From JAHEJN01 sp963787285 (GTDB lineage: Bacteria; Actinomycetota; Acidimicrobiia; Acidimicrobiales; JAHEJN01): 64,000 nt of DNA. This document shows, one piece after another, positions 45,165 to 52,622 of this stretch. Position 1 is the stretch's first letter, and the number at the start of each line of letters is the position of its first letter. The notes beneath the pieces were generated by a model. That model saw only the letters and a list, made by a program, of their open reading frames with translations, ran no database searches and had not been told where the DNA came from. The position numbers were made by a program, and so were the translations under genes. Location: contig CAWBCM010000005.1 in assembly GCA_963787285.1 (NCBI GenBank), forward strand, positions 62,001 through 126,000. Reading direction: 5' to 3'.

Positions 45165-47873
45165 GTGATCGGCGGCGGATGCCCGGTCACCGCCGAGCGC
45201 GTCATCGACTACCGGATCACGCCGACGAGTGGCCCGCCCGGGACCATGGTCGAAGTCGTGCTCGAGCTCGACCTCACCGAGGATGGCGAAGGGCTTCTCG
45301 AATCACTCATCGAGTTCGACTGCAGTGCCGTCGCGCTCCAGCCGGTGGTCGCCGGACGGGCCGTGGGTGCGGCGAGCGCCGCGTCGGAGGCCGGGGCGTT
45401 CACCACCACCGTCAGCGTTCCCGAGGTCGATCCCGGTCCGGTGACCGTCGGCGTGGCGACCCTCGACGGTGAGGTGCTGGCCGAGCTGCCATTCGTGGTC
45501 GAGTCCGCGTGTTCGTTCGACGCCTCGATGGTGGAGTCGTTCCGGGTCGATGCCGACTGGAGCGACGACGGTGGAAGCGACGGGGTGACCATCGACCTCC
45601 AGGCCGATCCGGCGTGCAGCGGGGTGCGAGTCGGTTTTGCCGTGCTCGGCACGCCCGATCCGACCGGCACCGGCGACCCGAACGCGCCGACCGGAGATGA
45701 CGAGGGCGACGGTTCGGGCGACGACGAGGGTGAGGCGCTGGGGCCGCTGGCCGACGGTGAGTACGCCTTCGGGCCCGCAGGGACGAGCGCCGCCTTCGGC
45801 GGTGTGGCGACCACCCTCACCTCGAGCGACCCGATCGAGATTGCGGCCGACGGTTCGGCCAGCGTCACCTTGGGTCTGGGGGCAGCAGCGCAGGGGATGA
45901 CCGACTTCACCGCCGTCGCCACCCTGCCCGACAACGGCAACGTCCAGATCGCCGAGTTCGGCTTCAGTCGTCCGGGAGCAGTCGTCGCCGGCGTCGAACG
46001 GCAACTCGATGCGGACGGATCGAACACCGACATCGTGGTCGGCGCCATCATCGCTGGGGGCCTGGCCACCGGTGGTGGGCTCGTCCTTCTCGCCCGTCGC
46101 CGCCGGGGGGCAACCGCCACCGATCCGTGCCTGTCCCAACGCGAGCAGCACGAGCGGTTGGGTGACGAGGCGGCGGCAGCCAGAGTCGAGGCCGACGAAG
46201 CCGCCGACCGGGTCAAGGAGCTCGAAGCCGAGCTGGTCGAGGCGCGTGCGGCGCTCGAAGCCTGCCTCACGGGCGATCACTCGGGCACGAGGCGGTCATC
46301 GTGGGTGATGCCGGCGGCATTGGCGAGGAGAGCACGAAGCAACACGACCGACGACACCGACTTCCGCGAGCGTTCCAACCCCCACGCGCCGTTGTTGGCG
46401 ACCGGGGAACAGGGTTGGTACCTACCGGACCGTCCGAGCCCGATCAGCGGCGTCGTGGTGAGCCACCGCTTGGCCCAGGCCTCGAACGCGACCACTGCCG
46501 CGGAACTGAAGGATTGGCTGACCACCTGTGACCAGGCCTACGCGGCCCACGCCATAGCCGATCCCGACGGCGTGTCGGTGCTACTGCCTGACGACTACGT
46601 CGCTCGGCACAGCGACGGTCGCCTGGTTCCTGCCGGTGGCGTCGACCAACGGTCGCTCGTGGTGGGCGTCGTCGCGCCCGCCGGTTCCCTCGAATCTGCG
46701 CTCGAGCATGCCTCGATGTGGGTGGCGGCACGTTGTGACGAGCACGACATCCCCCTCGACGAGGTCAGCGTCGACGAGCTCTCGGTCGGTCGAGCCGGCG
46801 TCGCCGTGGTCGGCGAGCCGCCGTCCCACGACAGTGAAGGCAACGGTCACCTGCAGTTCGTCGAGTCGTTCGGTCGGACCGCCGGTCGCCGGCTCGTTCC
46901 GTTCGCCATCGCCGGCGGGGGTGGGCGGGATGCCGAGGCGGCCCCGTGTGAGGCCGAGCGGCGTCGCGTGAACGAGCTCGAGGACGAGCTGGTCGCGGCT
47001 CGGGCGGAAGCCGAAACGGCGGCGCAGCGGGCCAACGACCTGGCCGATCGGGCCGCCGAGGCCCGCACGGGTCTGCTCGAGTGTGAGGAGCGTTGGGCAC
47101 CGACCGAGCGCGAGAAGCCGGCGACCCCGCTGGTCGACCCTCGTGAGGGCGAACCGACCGACCCGTCGGGCTACTACCTACTCAGCCATCCGAACTCGAA
47201 CGCTCCCGTGCGTGAGAACGGTCAACCGGGTTGGTACCACACGACACGACAGAGTCAGATCTCGGGCATCGTGGTTCACACGGCCGAGGGCCGACCCGCC
47301 GTCGGCGTCGCCGAGTACTTCACCTTCAACAGCCGTCCCGCCTCGGCCCATGTCGTGCTCGACGAGCTGGTGACCATTCCGCTCCTTCCGGACGAGTTCA
47401 CGGCGTTCCACGCCGCGGGCGGCAACTCCCGTGGGCTCGGGATCGAGATCGCCGCGTGGGCCGGCAAGTGGGGAACCATCGACGCCGAGCTCGAGCGCCA
47501 ACTGGTGGAGGAAGCGGCGAAGTGGTGTGGCCGCAAGGCCGCGATGTACGGCGTGCCGGCCATCCGTCTCAACGCGCAGCAATGGGCATCAGGGCAGATG
47601 GGGTTCATCGCTCACGGCGACCTCCAGCCGGACATCCGCACCGATCCGGGAGCAGCATTCCGGTGGGACCGCTTCCTGCTCCTCGTCGACCACTATGCGG
47701 GGCGCGGTCCCCATCCCGACGGTCCCGTCGAGGCCGGCGAACCCGGCGACGACTCCGCCCCTGACGGCGAGGAGGGTCCCGACGACGAGCAGACCATCCG
47801 AGGTGAGGAGCGTCGGGTGGAGGACGCGCCGGCCGATGAGCCGGGTTCGGCCGATGAGCCCGCCGGCCGATGA
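45165..47873 (+). CDS. Large surface protein with two amidase-like domains
   Basis: About 902 residues. An N-terminal Ig-like/TIG-type region (ITPTSGPPGTMVEVVLELDL) leads to a single hydrophobic helix near 290-311 ending in ARRRRG. Two Glu/Ala-rich coiled coils follow (~325-365 and ~594-645), each before an amidase-like domain. The second (res ~666-842) keeps Zn-site features of N-acetylmuramoyl-L-alanine amidases (VVHTAEG, then IAHGDLQPDIRTDPGAAFRW). The first (~407-520) shares GWYxxxRxSxISGVVV but lacks the later HxxxxxxxDPG, so it is probably inactive. No signal peptide is visible at GTG 45165 (45153 is an alternative start). The acidic DEP tail may continue to 48076 after indels. Confidence 0.75.
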   Translation: MIGGGCPVTAERVIDYRITPTSGPPGTMVEVVLELDLTEDGEGLLESLIEFDCSAVALQPVVAGRAVGAASAASEAGAFTTTVSVPEVDPGPVTVGVATLDGEVLAELPFVVESACSFDASMVESFRVDADWSDDGGSDGVTIDLQADPACSGVRVGFAVLGTPDPTGTGDPNAPTGDDEGDGSGDDEGEALGPLADGEYAFGPAGTSAAFGGVATTLTSSDPIEIAADGSASVTLGLGAAAQGMTDFTAVATLPDNGNVQIAEFGFSRPGAVVAGVERQLDADGSNTDIVVGAIIAGGLATGGGLVLLARRRRGATATDPCLSQREQHERLGDEAAAARVEADEAADRVKELEAELVEARAALEACLTGDHSGTRRSSWVMPAALARRARSNTTDDTDFRERSNPHAPLLATGEQGWYLPDRPSPISGVVVSHRLAQASNATTAAELKDWLTTCDQAYAAHAIADPDGVSVLLPDDYVARHSDGRLVPAGGVDQRSLVVGVVAPAGSLESALEHASMWVAARCDEHDIPLDEVSVDELSVGRAGVAVVGEPPSHDSEGNGHLQFVESFGRTAGRRLVPFAIAGGGGRDAEAAPCEAERRRVNELEDELVAARAEAETAAQRANDLADRAAEARTGLLECEERWAPTEREKPATPLVDPREGEPTDPSGYYLLSHPNSNAPVRENGQPGWYHTTRQSQISGIVVHTAEGRPAVGVAEYFTFNSRPASAHVVLDELVTIPLLPDEFTAFHAAGGNSRGLGIEIAAWAGKWGTIDAELERQLVEEAAKWCGRKAAMYGVPAIRLNAQQWASGQMGFIAHGDLQPDIRTDPGAAFRWDRFLLLVDHYAGRGPHPDGPVEAGEPGDDSAPDGEEGPDDEQTIRGEERRVEDAPADEPGSADEPAGR

Positions 47874-48076
47874 GCCGGGTTCGGCGATGAGCCGGGCCGA
47901 TGAGCCGGGCCGATGAGCCCGCGCCGGCTGATGAGCCGGGTTCGGCGGATGAGCCCGCGCCGGCCGATGAGCCGGGTTCGGCGGATGAGCCGGGTTCTGG
48001 GGATGAGCCGGGTTCGGGCGATGAGCCCGCTCCCGGCGACTCGGACTCGGGTGAGCCTGCATCCGACCGGCCTTAG
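47842..48076 (+). repeat. Degenerate codon repeat encoding DEPGSA tail
   Basis: Units such as GATGAGCCGGGTTCGGCG repeat about ten times. The annotated frame stops at 47873, but the same reading of GAT GAG CCG reappears after several indels and runs to a TAG at 48074-48076, ending GDSDSGEPASDRP. The repeat therefore extends the amidase protein in a shifted frame, through either replication slippage or assembly error in repetitive DNA. Confidence 0.7.
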
Positions 48077-48100
48077 GCCGCGAACCAGCCCCACCCCCGG

Positions 48101-48149
48101 CAAATTTTCACACCGAGTAGCGGCTTGCGCCAACAACGGTGAAAATTTG
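48101..48149. terminator. AT-rich inverted repeat between amidase gene and ssrA
   Basis: CAAATTTTCAC (48101-48111) and GTGAAAATTTG (48139-48149) form a perfect 11-bp stem around a 27-base loop, unusually AT-rich for this genome. It lies between convergent transcription units (amidase gene on plus, tmRNA on minus), which fits a bidirectional terminator. Confidence 0.5.
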
Positions 48150-48185
48150 GCCTGGTTTGGCCTGGTTTGGCCTGGTTTGGCCTGG
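48146..48185. repeat. Tandem TTTGGCCTGG repeat (4 units)
   Basis: Four exact 10-base units, then a degenerate ATTGG, begin at the right arm of the preceding inverted repeat. They lie in the roughly 180-base gap between the amidase gene tail and the tmRNA 3' end. There is no coding potential. Copy number is likely to vary. Confidence 0.75.
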
Positions 48186-48253
48186 ATTGGGCCCCCGGAG
48201 GAAGCCCGGAGTGGCCCGTGGATTTGGCCCGGAGGAGAATGAGCCAGAACATG

Positions 48254-48640
48254 TGGTGGAGCTGGGGGGAATCGAACCCCCGTCCGTCGAGCAGATGACG
48301 CTCGCGCTACGACCATTCCCGATGCTGCAGCCTTGCGGTTACTGCCCCGACGGGTCGGGTGAGCCGGAGCTCTCCGTCGGATCTTTCTCCGATGTCAGCG
48401 GTCTTTCTCGCCGTCAGCGGTCTCTCCCTGCTGTCCTCCAACGCTTCTGTTGCCGGGCTGCGCTGGACAGGCCCCGCGTGCCGTTGCCGGTCGCAATGAC
48501 TCTCTACCTACTGACTAGGTCAGGCGGCGAGAGCGACAGGGCGATTGCCGTGTCTTTTGGTTGCCCCGTTTAAGGAGTCTGAGCAACTCCGGTCGCACAA
48601 GACGACGTCCGAAAACCCAACGTCGAAACCGATCAGCCCC
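48254..48640 (-). ncRNA. ssrA: Transfer-messenger RNA (tmRNA)
   Basis: On the minus strand the RNA begins GGGGCTGATCGGTTTCGACG and ends GGTTCGATTCCCCCCAGCTC followed by CACCA. The 7-bp acceptor pairs GGGGCTG with CAGCTCC, and the T arm is intact. CCA is encoded. The tag reading frame is clear: GCA ACC AAA AGA through GCC GCC TGA, giving ATKRHGNRPVALAA, with the usual ALAA degradation end. Length is about 387 bases. It rescues stalled ribosomes together with SmpB, whose gene lies 3 kb upstream on the same strand. Confidence 0.96.
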
Positions 48641-48699
48641 TGGTGTGGTGATCTACATGTCAAGGAACACCCGCCGTAGCGGATCTTCCATCGTAGCGT

Positions 48700-49263
48700 T
48701 CAGGCGGCGGTGGCCACGGGGCGGCGACGTTGCACCAGGCGGCTTCCGCACGCCTGGTGCAACAGCAGGCCGCCGCCCAGAACGAGCACGACGTCACCGA
48801 TACTGAACACGTTGCTCACATACGGGATGCCGGCGGGAATGGCGTAGTTGTCGCCGAGGAAGGCGAGTGACGCGTCGGGAATCGTCGTGGAGTTCTCGAA
48901 CTCCGAGGAGCTGGTGATCTTGCCCGCCTGCTCCAGCGCGTCGTACGAGGCGGGCATCACGCCGCCGTTGGCGACGATCGCCGCCAGGTTCATGAGCCCG
49001 CCCAGCACGACCACGCCGATGCCCGGCGTCGAGCGATTGGCCAGCACGAACACCAGTGCGAGGGCGTAGCTGAACAGGTGGAGGCCGGCGGCGACGGCGA
49101 AGGGGAGCCGCGCTGCGAAGAGGGTGATGATGGCGAACTGGATGCCGATGGCGCCGACGATGGTCCAGGCGTGGCGGGGTCGGAGCTCACCGAGGCGCTC
49201 GAGGTCGCCCCCGAAGAGGGGAACCGACAAGAGGAGTACGAGGAAGGCGATGCCGGTGATCAT
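48700..49263 (-). CDS. DUF5317-type membrane protein
   Basis: A 187-residue membrane protein with about five hydrophobic helices and the conserved segment ANGGVMPASYDALEQAGKI, then FLGDNYAIPAGIPYVSNVFS, IGDVVLVLGGG, as in the actinobacterial and clostridial DUF5317 family. The function is unknown. Its ATG overlaps the stop of the upstream GGDEF/EAL gene (ATGA), so the two are translationally coupled. This links it to c-di-GMP signalling by context only. The tmRNA gene lies 60 bases downstream on the same strand. Confidence 0.8.
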   Translation of the reverse strand: MITGIAFLVLLLSVPLFGGDLERLGELRPRHAWTIVGAIGIQFAIITLFAARLPFAVAAGLHLFSYALALVFVLANRSTPGIGVVVLGGLMNLAAIVANGGVMPASYDALEQAGKITSSSEFENSTTIPDASLAFLGDNYAIPAGIPYVSNVFSIGDVVLVLGGGLLLHQACGSRLVQRRRPVATAA

Positions 49264-51260
49264 GGTGTCGTCGCGACCCGAGGTGACAGGAGGGGTTGGA
49301 GCTCCTCGGCGGTCATGGGGACCGATGCCAGGAAGCCTTGGTACTCGTCGCAGCCGAGAGCCGTGATGATCTCGAGCGCGTCGACGGTCTCGACGCCTTC
49401 GGCCACGGTTCGGAGCCCGAGGTTGTGGCCGAGCTCGATCACCGATCGCACGATGGTGAGGTCGCCCGGGTTGTCGGCAAGGCTCGTGACGAACGAGCGA
49501 TCGATCTTGATCGTGTCGATGGTGAGATCTCGAAGCGCCACCAACGACGAGTAGCCGGTGCCGAAGTCGTCGATGGCCAGCCGCACCCCGATGGCACGGA
49601 GCTGGCGCAGCACCGCGACGCTGCGGGTGAGATCCTCCATCACGGTGTTCTCGGTGATCTCGATCTCGAGCCAGCCGGGATCCAGGGCGTGGCGCTTCAG
49701 TGCGGCATCGACCCGATCGGGGAACCGCATGTCGTGGAGGTTCCGGGCCGAGGCGTTGACCGCAACGGTGAGGTGGATTCCTTCGGCGTGCCAGCGTGCG
49801 CACTGCTCGAGCGCCATGTCGATCACCTTGTCGGTGAACGGCGTCATCAGATCGGTTTGTTCGGCCTGGGGCATGAAGCGGTTGGGCAGCACCGTCCCGA
49901 GTACGGGATGGTTCCAGCGGACCAGTCCCTCGACGCCGACGATCTCGCCGCTCTGCACGTCGAGCTTGGGTTGGTAGTGCAACACGAGCTCGCCGGCGGC
50001 GATGCCGCGTGCCAGATCGGACACCATGGCCAGGCGCCCCACGTCGTGGGTGGTTGCAGCCGGCTCGTACACCTCGATGTCGGTCCCGGCCCGCTTGGCG
50101 GAGTACATGGCGACGTCGGCGTGGTTCATGAGCTCGCGCAGATCGCTGCCGTGGGCCGGGAACATCGAGATTCCGATGCTGGCGCTGATGGCCAACGGGA
50201 GGCCCTCGATGGTCATCGGCCGTTCGATTGCGTTGAGGATTCGCCGGGCCGCGGCTTCGGCGTCGGTGGCGGTCGACACGTCGCCGAGAAGGATCGCGAA
50301 CTCGTCACCGCCGAGGCGAGACACGTGGTCGCGGGGTCGGCGCTCGTTGCGAATGCGGGTGGCGATCTCGCGGAGGACCAGGTCGCCGATCCGGTGCCCG
50401 AGCCGATCGTTCACGCCCTTGAATCCGTCGAGGTCGAGCTGGAGGGCCGCCGCGCTGAAGTTCTTGGCCAGGGCTCCTTCGAGCACCATGGCTCCGTGTT
50501 CCTCGAACAGTCGTCGGTTCGGGATCTCGGTGAGCGAATCGTGGGTGGCCTCGTGTCGATTCGACATCGCGATCGAGGCCGACCGGTAGATGATCCACAC
50601 CGTGGTGAGCAGGAGGGGCAGAAGGACGAAGGCGTTGACACCGATGACCGCGAAGATCGGTGCGAGAGCCAGCAGGAGCCCGTCCATCAGGAGGTTCACA
50701 CTGAGGCTGCGCCGCAGCATCTCGACCGCCGACACCCGTTGATGGATGGCGATGACGGCGCCTATGAACGCCGAGTTGAACAAGAAGGCGACGGCGGAAG
50801 CGGTCGCGGCGGCGAGAAGCCAGTGGAGGTCGACCTTCATCCCGCTCTGGTCGACGCGAAGGTTGGTGATTGCGCCCGCCACCGCCATGGCGATCGCAAG
50901 GCTGATGACGAACTGACCCGCATTGAAGGCGGCTCGTTCGATTCGCTTGCCGCCGAGCAGGTCGACCATGAGGGCGGTCGCAGCGACGAGGGCCAACACG
51001 GTGCCCGTTGGCGCGACGAACAAGAGTGCGAAAGCGAAGGTCCAGGACGCGGTGGCGGCGCCACCGTTGACCAGGAAGGTCAGGGGTCGACTCTCGGCCG
51101 CAACCAAGAGGACCGCAAAGGTGACGAAGAGGATGGGACGTTCGCCGAGTGCTGACTCGGAGTCGAGGCCATACAGCGAGAGTCCGAGTATGGCGGCCCC
51201 GCCGCCGATGACCATGGTCAGGTAGGCGGGGAGCAGGAGTCGTCGGGAAAGAGCAGGCAT
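49260..51260 (-). CDS. Membrane c-di-GMP protein, intact GGDEF plus variant EAL (EGL)
   Basis: A 666-residue protein. Six to eight hydrophobic helices fill residues ~1-225. The GGDEF domain is canonical (RLGGDEFAILLGD near 314-326; THDSLTEIPNRRLFEEH). The EAL domain has GVEGLVRWNHP near 441-451, so EAL reads EGL, but EIEITENTVM, AIDDFGTGYSS, IKIDRSFV and EGVET are kept. The inferred main activity is c-di-GMP synthesis, with uncertain phosphodiesterase activity. ATG 51260 begins just before the first helix. It is preceded by two mini-ORFs and coupled to the DUF5317 gene. Confidence 0.88.
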   Translation of the reverse strand: MPALSRRLLLPAYLTMVIGGGAAILGLSLYGLDSESALGERPILFVTFAVLLVAAESRPLTFLVNGGAATASWTFAFALLFVAPTGTVLALVAATALMVDLLGGKRIERAAFNAGQFVISLAIAMAVAGAITNLRVDQSGMKVDLHWLLAAATASAVAFLFNSAFIGAVIAIHQRVSAVEMLRRSLSVNLLMDGLLLALAPIFAVIGVNAFVLLPLLLTTVWIIYRSASIAMSNRHEATHDSLTEIPNRRLFEEHGAMVLEGALAKNFSAAALQLDLDGFKGVNDRLGHRIGDLVLREIATRIRNERRPRDHVSRLGGDEFAILLGDVSTATDAEAAARRILNAIERPMTIEGLPLAISASIGISMFPAHGSDLRELMNHADVAMYSAKRAGTDIEVYEPAATTHDVGRLAMVSDLARGIAAGELVLHYQPKLDVQSGEIVGVEGLVRWNHPVLGTVLPNRFMPQAEQTDLMTPFTDKVIDMALEQCARWHAEGIHLTVAVNASARNLHDMRFPDRVDAALKRHALDPGWLEIEITENTVMEDLTRSVAVLRQLRAIGVRLAIDDFGTGYSSLVALRDLTIDTIKIDRSFVTSLADNPGDLTIVRSVIELGHNLGLRTVAEGVETVDALEIITALGCDEYQGFLASVPMTAEELQPLLSPRVATTP

Positions 51261-51333
51261 GGGGTCGGTCCGGATCAAGGTGGCCGACGGGTGCAGAGAC
51301 CGGATCACGCCGGTCCCCACACCTGTCAGTCGA

Positions 51334-51432
51334 TCAGAACCACTTCACCGGTGCACCCATTGCAACGATGAGACCACCGAAGCTCAATGCGGCTGCACTC
51401 GCGTAAAGTCGTGCCTTCAATTTGTTGCCCAC
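51334..51432 (-). CDS. Mini-ORF 2: 32-residue hydrophobic peptide ending PVKWF
   Basis: GTG 51432 is preceded at good distance by AAAGGA. The peptide begins MGNKLKARLYASAAALSFGG and ends IVAMGAPVKWF: a basic N-terminus, one hydrophobic segment long enough to enter a membrane, and an aromatic C-terminus. It resembles no family I know. It lies 74 bases upstream of the GGDEF/EAL start and 11 bases after mini-ORF 1. Both mini-ORFs end with the same codons AAG TGG TTC TGA. Coding status is inferred from the ribosome site and from this shared ending. Confidence 0.5.
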   Translation of the reverse strand: MGNKLKARLYASAAALSFGGLIVAMGAPVKWF

Positions 51433-51443
51433 GGTTGTTCCTT

Positions 51444-51494
51444 TCAGAACCACTTGAGGACCGAAGTCCCAGTGGCGTTTCCGAGAAGGGTCAT
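51444..51494 (-). CDS. Mini-ORF 1: 16-residue peptide MTLLGNATGTSVLKWF
   Basis: ATG 51494 has a strong ribosome site (AGAAAGGG, 7 bases away) and encodes MTLLGNATGTSVLKWF. Its stop codon lies next to the ribosome site of mini-ORF 2, an arrangement seen in coupled leader peptides. The middle of the ORF also forms a hairpin (51450-51475) with a TTCG loop. It could be a leader peptide, a signalling peptide or part of a structured 5' RNA. The mini-ORF pair lies between smpB and the GGDEF/EAL gene. Confidence 0.45.
   Translation of the reverse strand: MTLLGNATGTSVLKWF
51450..51475 (-). other. Stem-loop with TTCG tetraloop inside mini-ORF 1
   Basis: In the minus-strand RNA, CCACT pairs with AGTGG, and inside it GGAC-TTCG-GTCC forms a stable inner stem. 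It spans the second half of mini-ORF 1 and would be melted by a translating ribosome. This fits a translation-dependent switch for downstream genes, but only the pairing itself is observed. Confidence 0.5.
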
Positions 51495-51638
51495 GTGTTT
51501 GCCCTTTCTGTCACCGAGTCGACTTCTACTCGACCCGGACTGCGTAAAAGCCTCCCGCGCCGATCACCTCGGGTAAATGGGTGATGCGCCCTGTTCTCGA
51601 CCGGGCCGAATGACCCGGTGGGTACCGGGTAGGGCGAC

Positions 51639-52139
51639 TCAGCGTTCGCCGCGGCGGGCGTCGCTCATGGCTCGCTGGGCGTCGAGTTTCGCATCGCGTT
51701 CGGCGATGGCCTGGCGCTTGTCGCCTTTGTTGCGGCGACGGGCCAGGCCCAGCTCGACCTTGGCCCGGCCGTCTTTGAAGTAGAGGCTGAGCGGCACGAG
51801 GGTGAGGGGATCCTGATCGAGGCGTGCGCCCAGCCGGTTGATCTCGCTGCGGTGCATGAGCAGCTTCTTGGGTCGATCGGGATCGTGGCCGAAGGATGCG
51901 GCGTGGGAGTAGGGGCCGATGTGGAACGACAACAGCCATGCTTCGTGGTCGCGAATCCGGGCGTACGCCTCGGCGATCTGGACTTTCGACTCGCGCAGCG
52001 ACTTCACTTCGCTGCCCAGGAGGACCAGGCCGGCCTCGACCGTGTCGATGATGTCGAAGTCGTGGCGCGCCCGTCGGTTGCTCGCCACCACGGTCTTCCC
52101 GTCGGCGGTCGGCTTCGCTGCGCTCCCGGCCCTGGCCAT
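51639..52139 (-). CDS. smpB: SsrA-binding protein SmpB
   Basis: A 166-residue SmpB: NRRARHDFDIIDTVEAGLVL, then LGSEVKSLRESKVQIAEAYA, HIGPYSHA, the RPKKLLMHRSEI motif and a basic C-terminal tail (LARRRNKGDKRQAIAERD) that occupies the mRNA channel. It binds tmRNA and delivers it to stalled ribosomes. In most bacteria smpB and ssrA are neighbours; here they are on the same strand but separated by about 3 kb containing the c-di-GMP module. Confidence 0.96.
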   Translation of the reverse strand: MARAGSAAKPTADGKTVVASNRRARHDFDIIDTVEAGLVLLGSEVKSLRESKVQIAEAYARIRDHEAWLLSFHIGPYSHAASFGHDPDRPKKLLMHRSEINRLGARLDQDPLTLVPLSLYFKDGRAKVELGLARRRNKGDKRQAIAERDAKLDAQRAMSDARRGER

Positions 52140-52174
52140 GGGGCCGAGGCTATCGGTGGCCTAGCCTGCACCCT

Positions 52175-52594
52175 GTGCCCGCCATGACACGCGCCATCCA
52201 CGACGAGATGGTGGCCCACGCCATCGGTGGGCTGCCCGACGAGGCCTGCGGCGTGTTCGCCTCCGACGCACGAACCGGCACGGTGGTGCGGTTCTCTCCG
52301 CTCACCAACGTGGCCCGGTCGGCCCAGATCTATCAGATCGACGGTGCGGAGTACCTGGCTGCCGAGAAGGCCGCCGACGAGAGCGGACTGATCGTGTCGG
52401 GCGTGATGCACTCGCACACCCACACGACGAACTACCCCTCACCCACCGACATCACCGATGCCGCCAACTTCGATCCCTTCGGTGCCTGGCACTTCGTGAT
52501 CGTCTCGCTGCGGCATCCCGAGGCGTCGATGCGTTCGTTTCGCATAGTGGATGGCATCGTGAACGAGGAACCTATACAATTCCGATCGGAATAG
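52175..52594 (+). CDS. M67-family JAMM metallopeptidase (Mec-like)
   Basis: A 139-residue JAB/MPN protein. The catalytic Glu is in GLPDEACGVFA and the zinc motif is HSHTHTTNYPSPTD (HxH-x7-S-x2-D). In mycobacteria Mec (Rv1334) cleaves cysteine from the carrier CysO after CysM has added it. The same role is suggested by the cysM gene 29 bases downstream, but no cysO-like gene lies between them. GTG 52175 or ATG 52184 is the start. The 3' end contains a palindrome that may control cysM. Confidence 0.85.
   Translation: MPAMTRAIHDEMVAHAIGGLPDEACGVFASDARTGTVVRFSPLTNVARSAQIYQIDGAEYLAAEKAADESGLIVSGVMHSHTHTTNYPSPTDITDAANFDPFGAWHFVIVSLRHPEASMRSFRIVDGIVNEEPIQFRSE
52573..52592 (+). promoter_or_regulatory. 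Promoter-like TATACAAT with overlapping 14-bp palindrome
   Basis: TATACAAT (52573-52580) resembles a -10 element and runs directly into the perfect palindrome ATTCCGATCGGAAT (52579-52592), 31 bases before the cysM ATG. A site of this form could bind a repressor of the Rrf2 or similar type. It lies within the last codons of the peptidase gene. Confidence 0.4.
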
Positions 52595-52622
52595 TCGACA
52601 ATCACTCCGGGTTGCCTCTCCC

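Noticed and set aside
48146..48185. TTTGGCCTGG repeats as a CRISPR array
   Set aside because: The units are 10 bases and directly adjacent without spacers, and no cas genes are present.
51480..51600. Possible c-di-GMP (GEMM) riboswitch
   Set aside because: Fragments such as AGGGCAAAC and GCCTCC resemble GEMM, but they lie on opposite strands or in the wrong order, and the full fold cannot be made.
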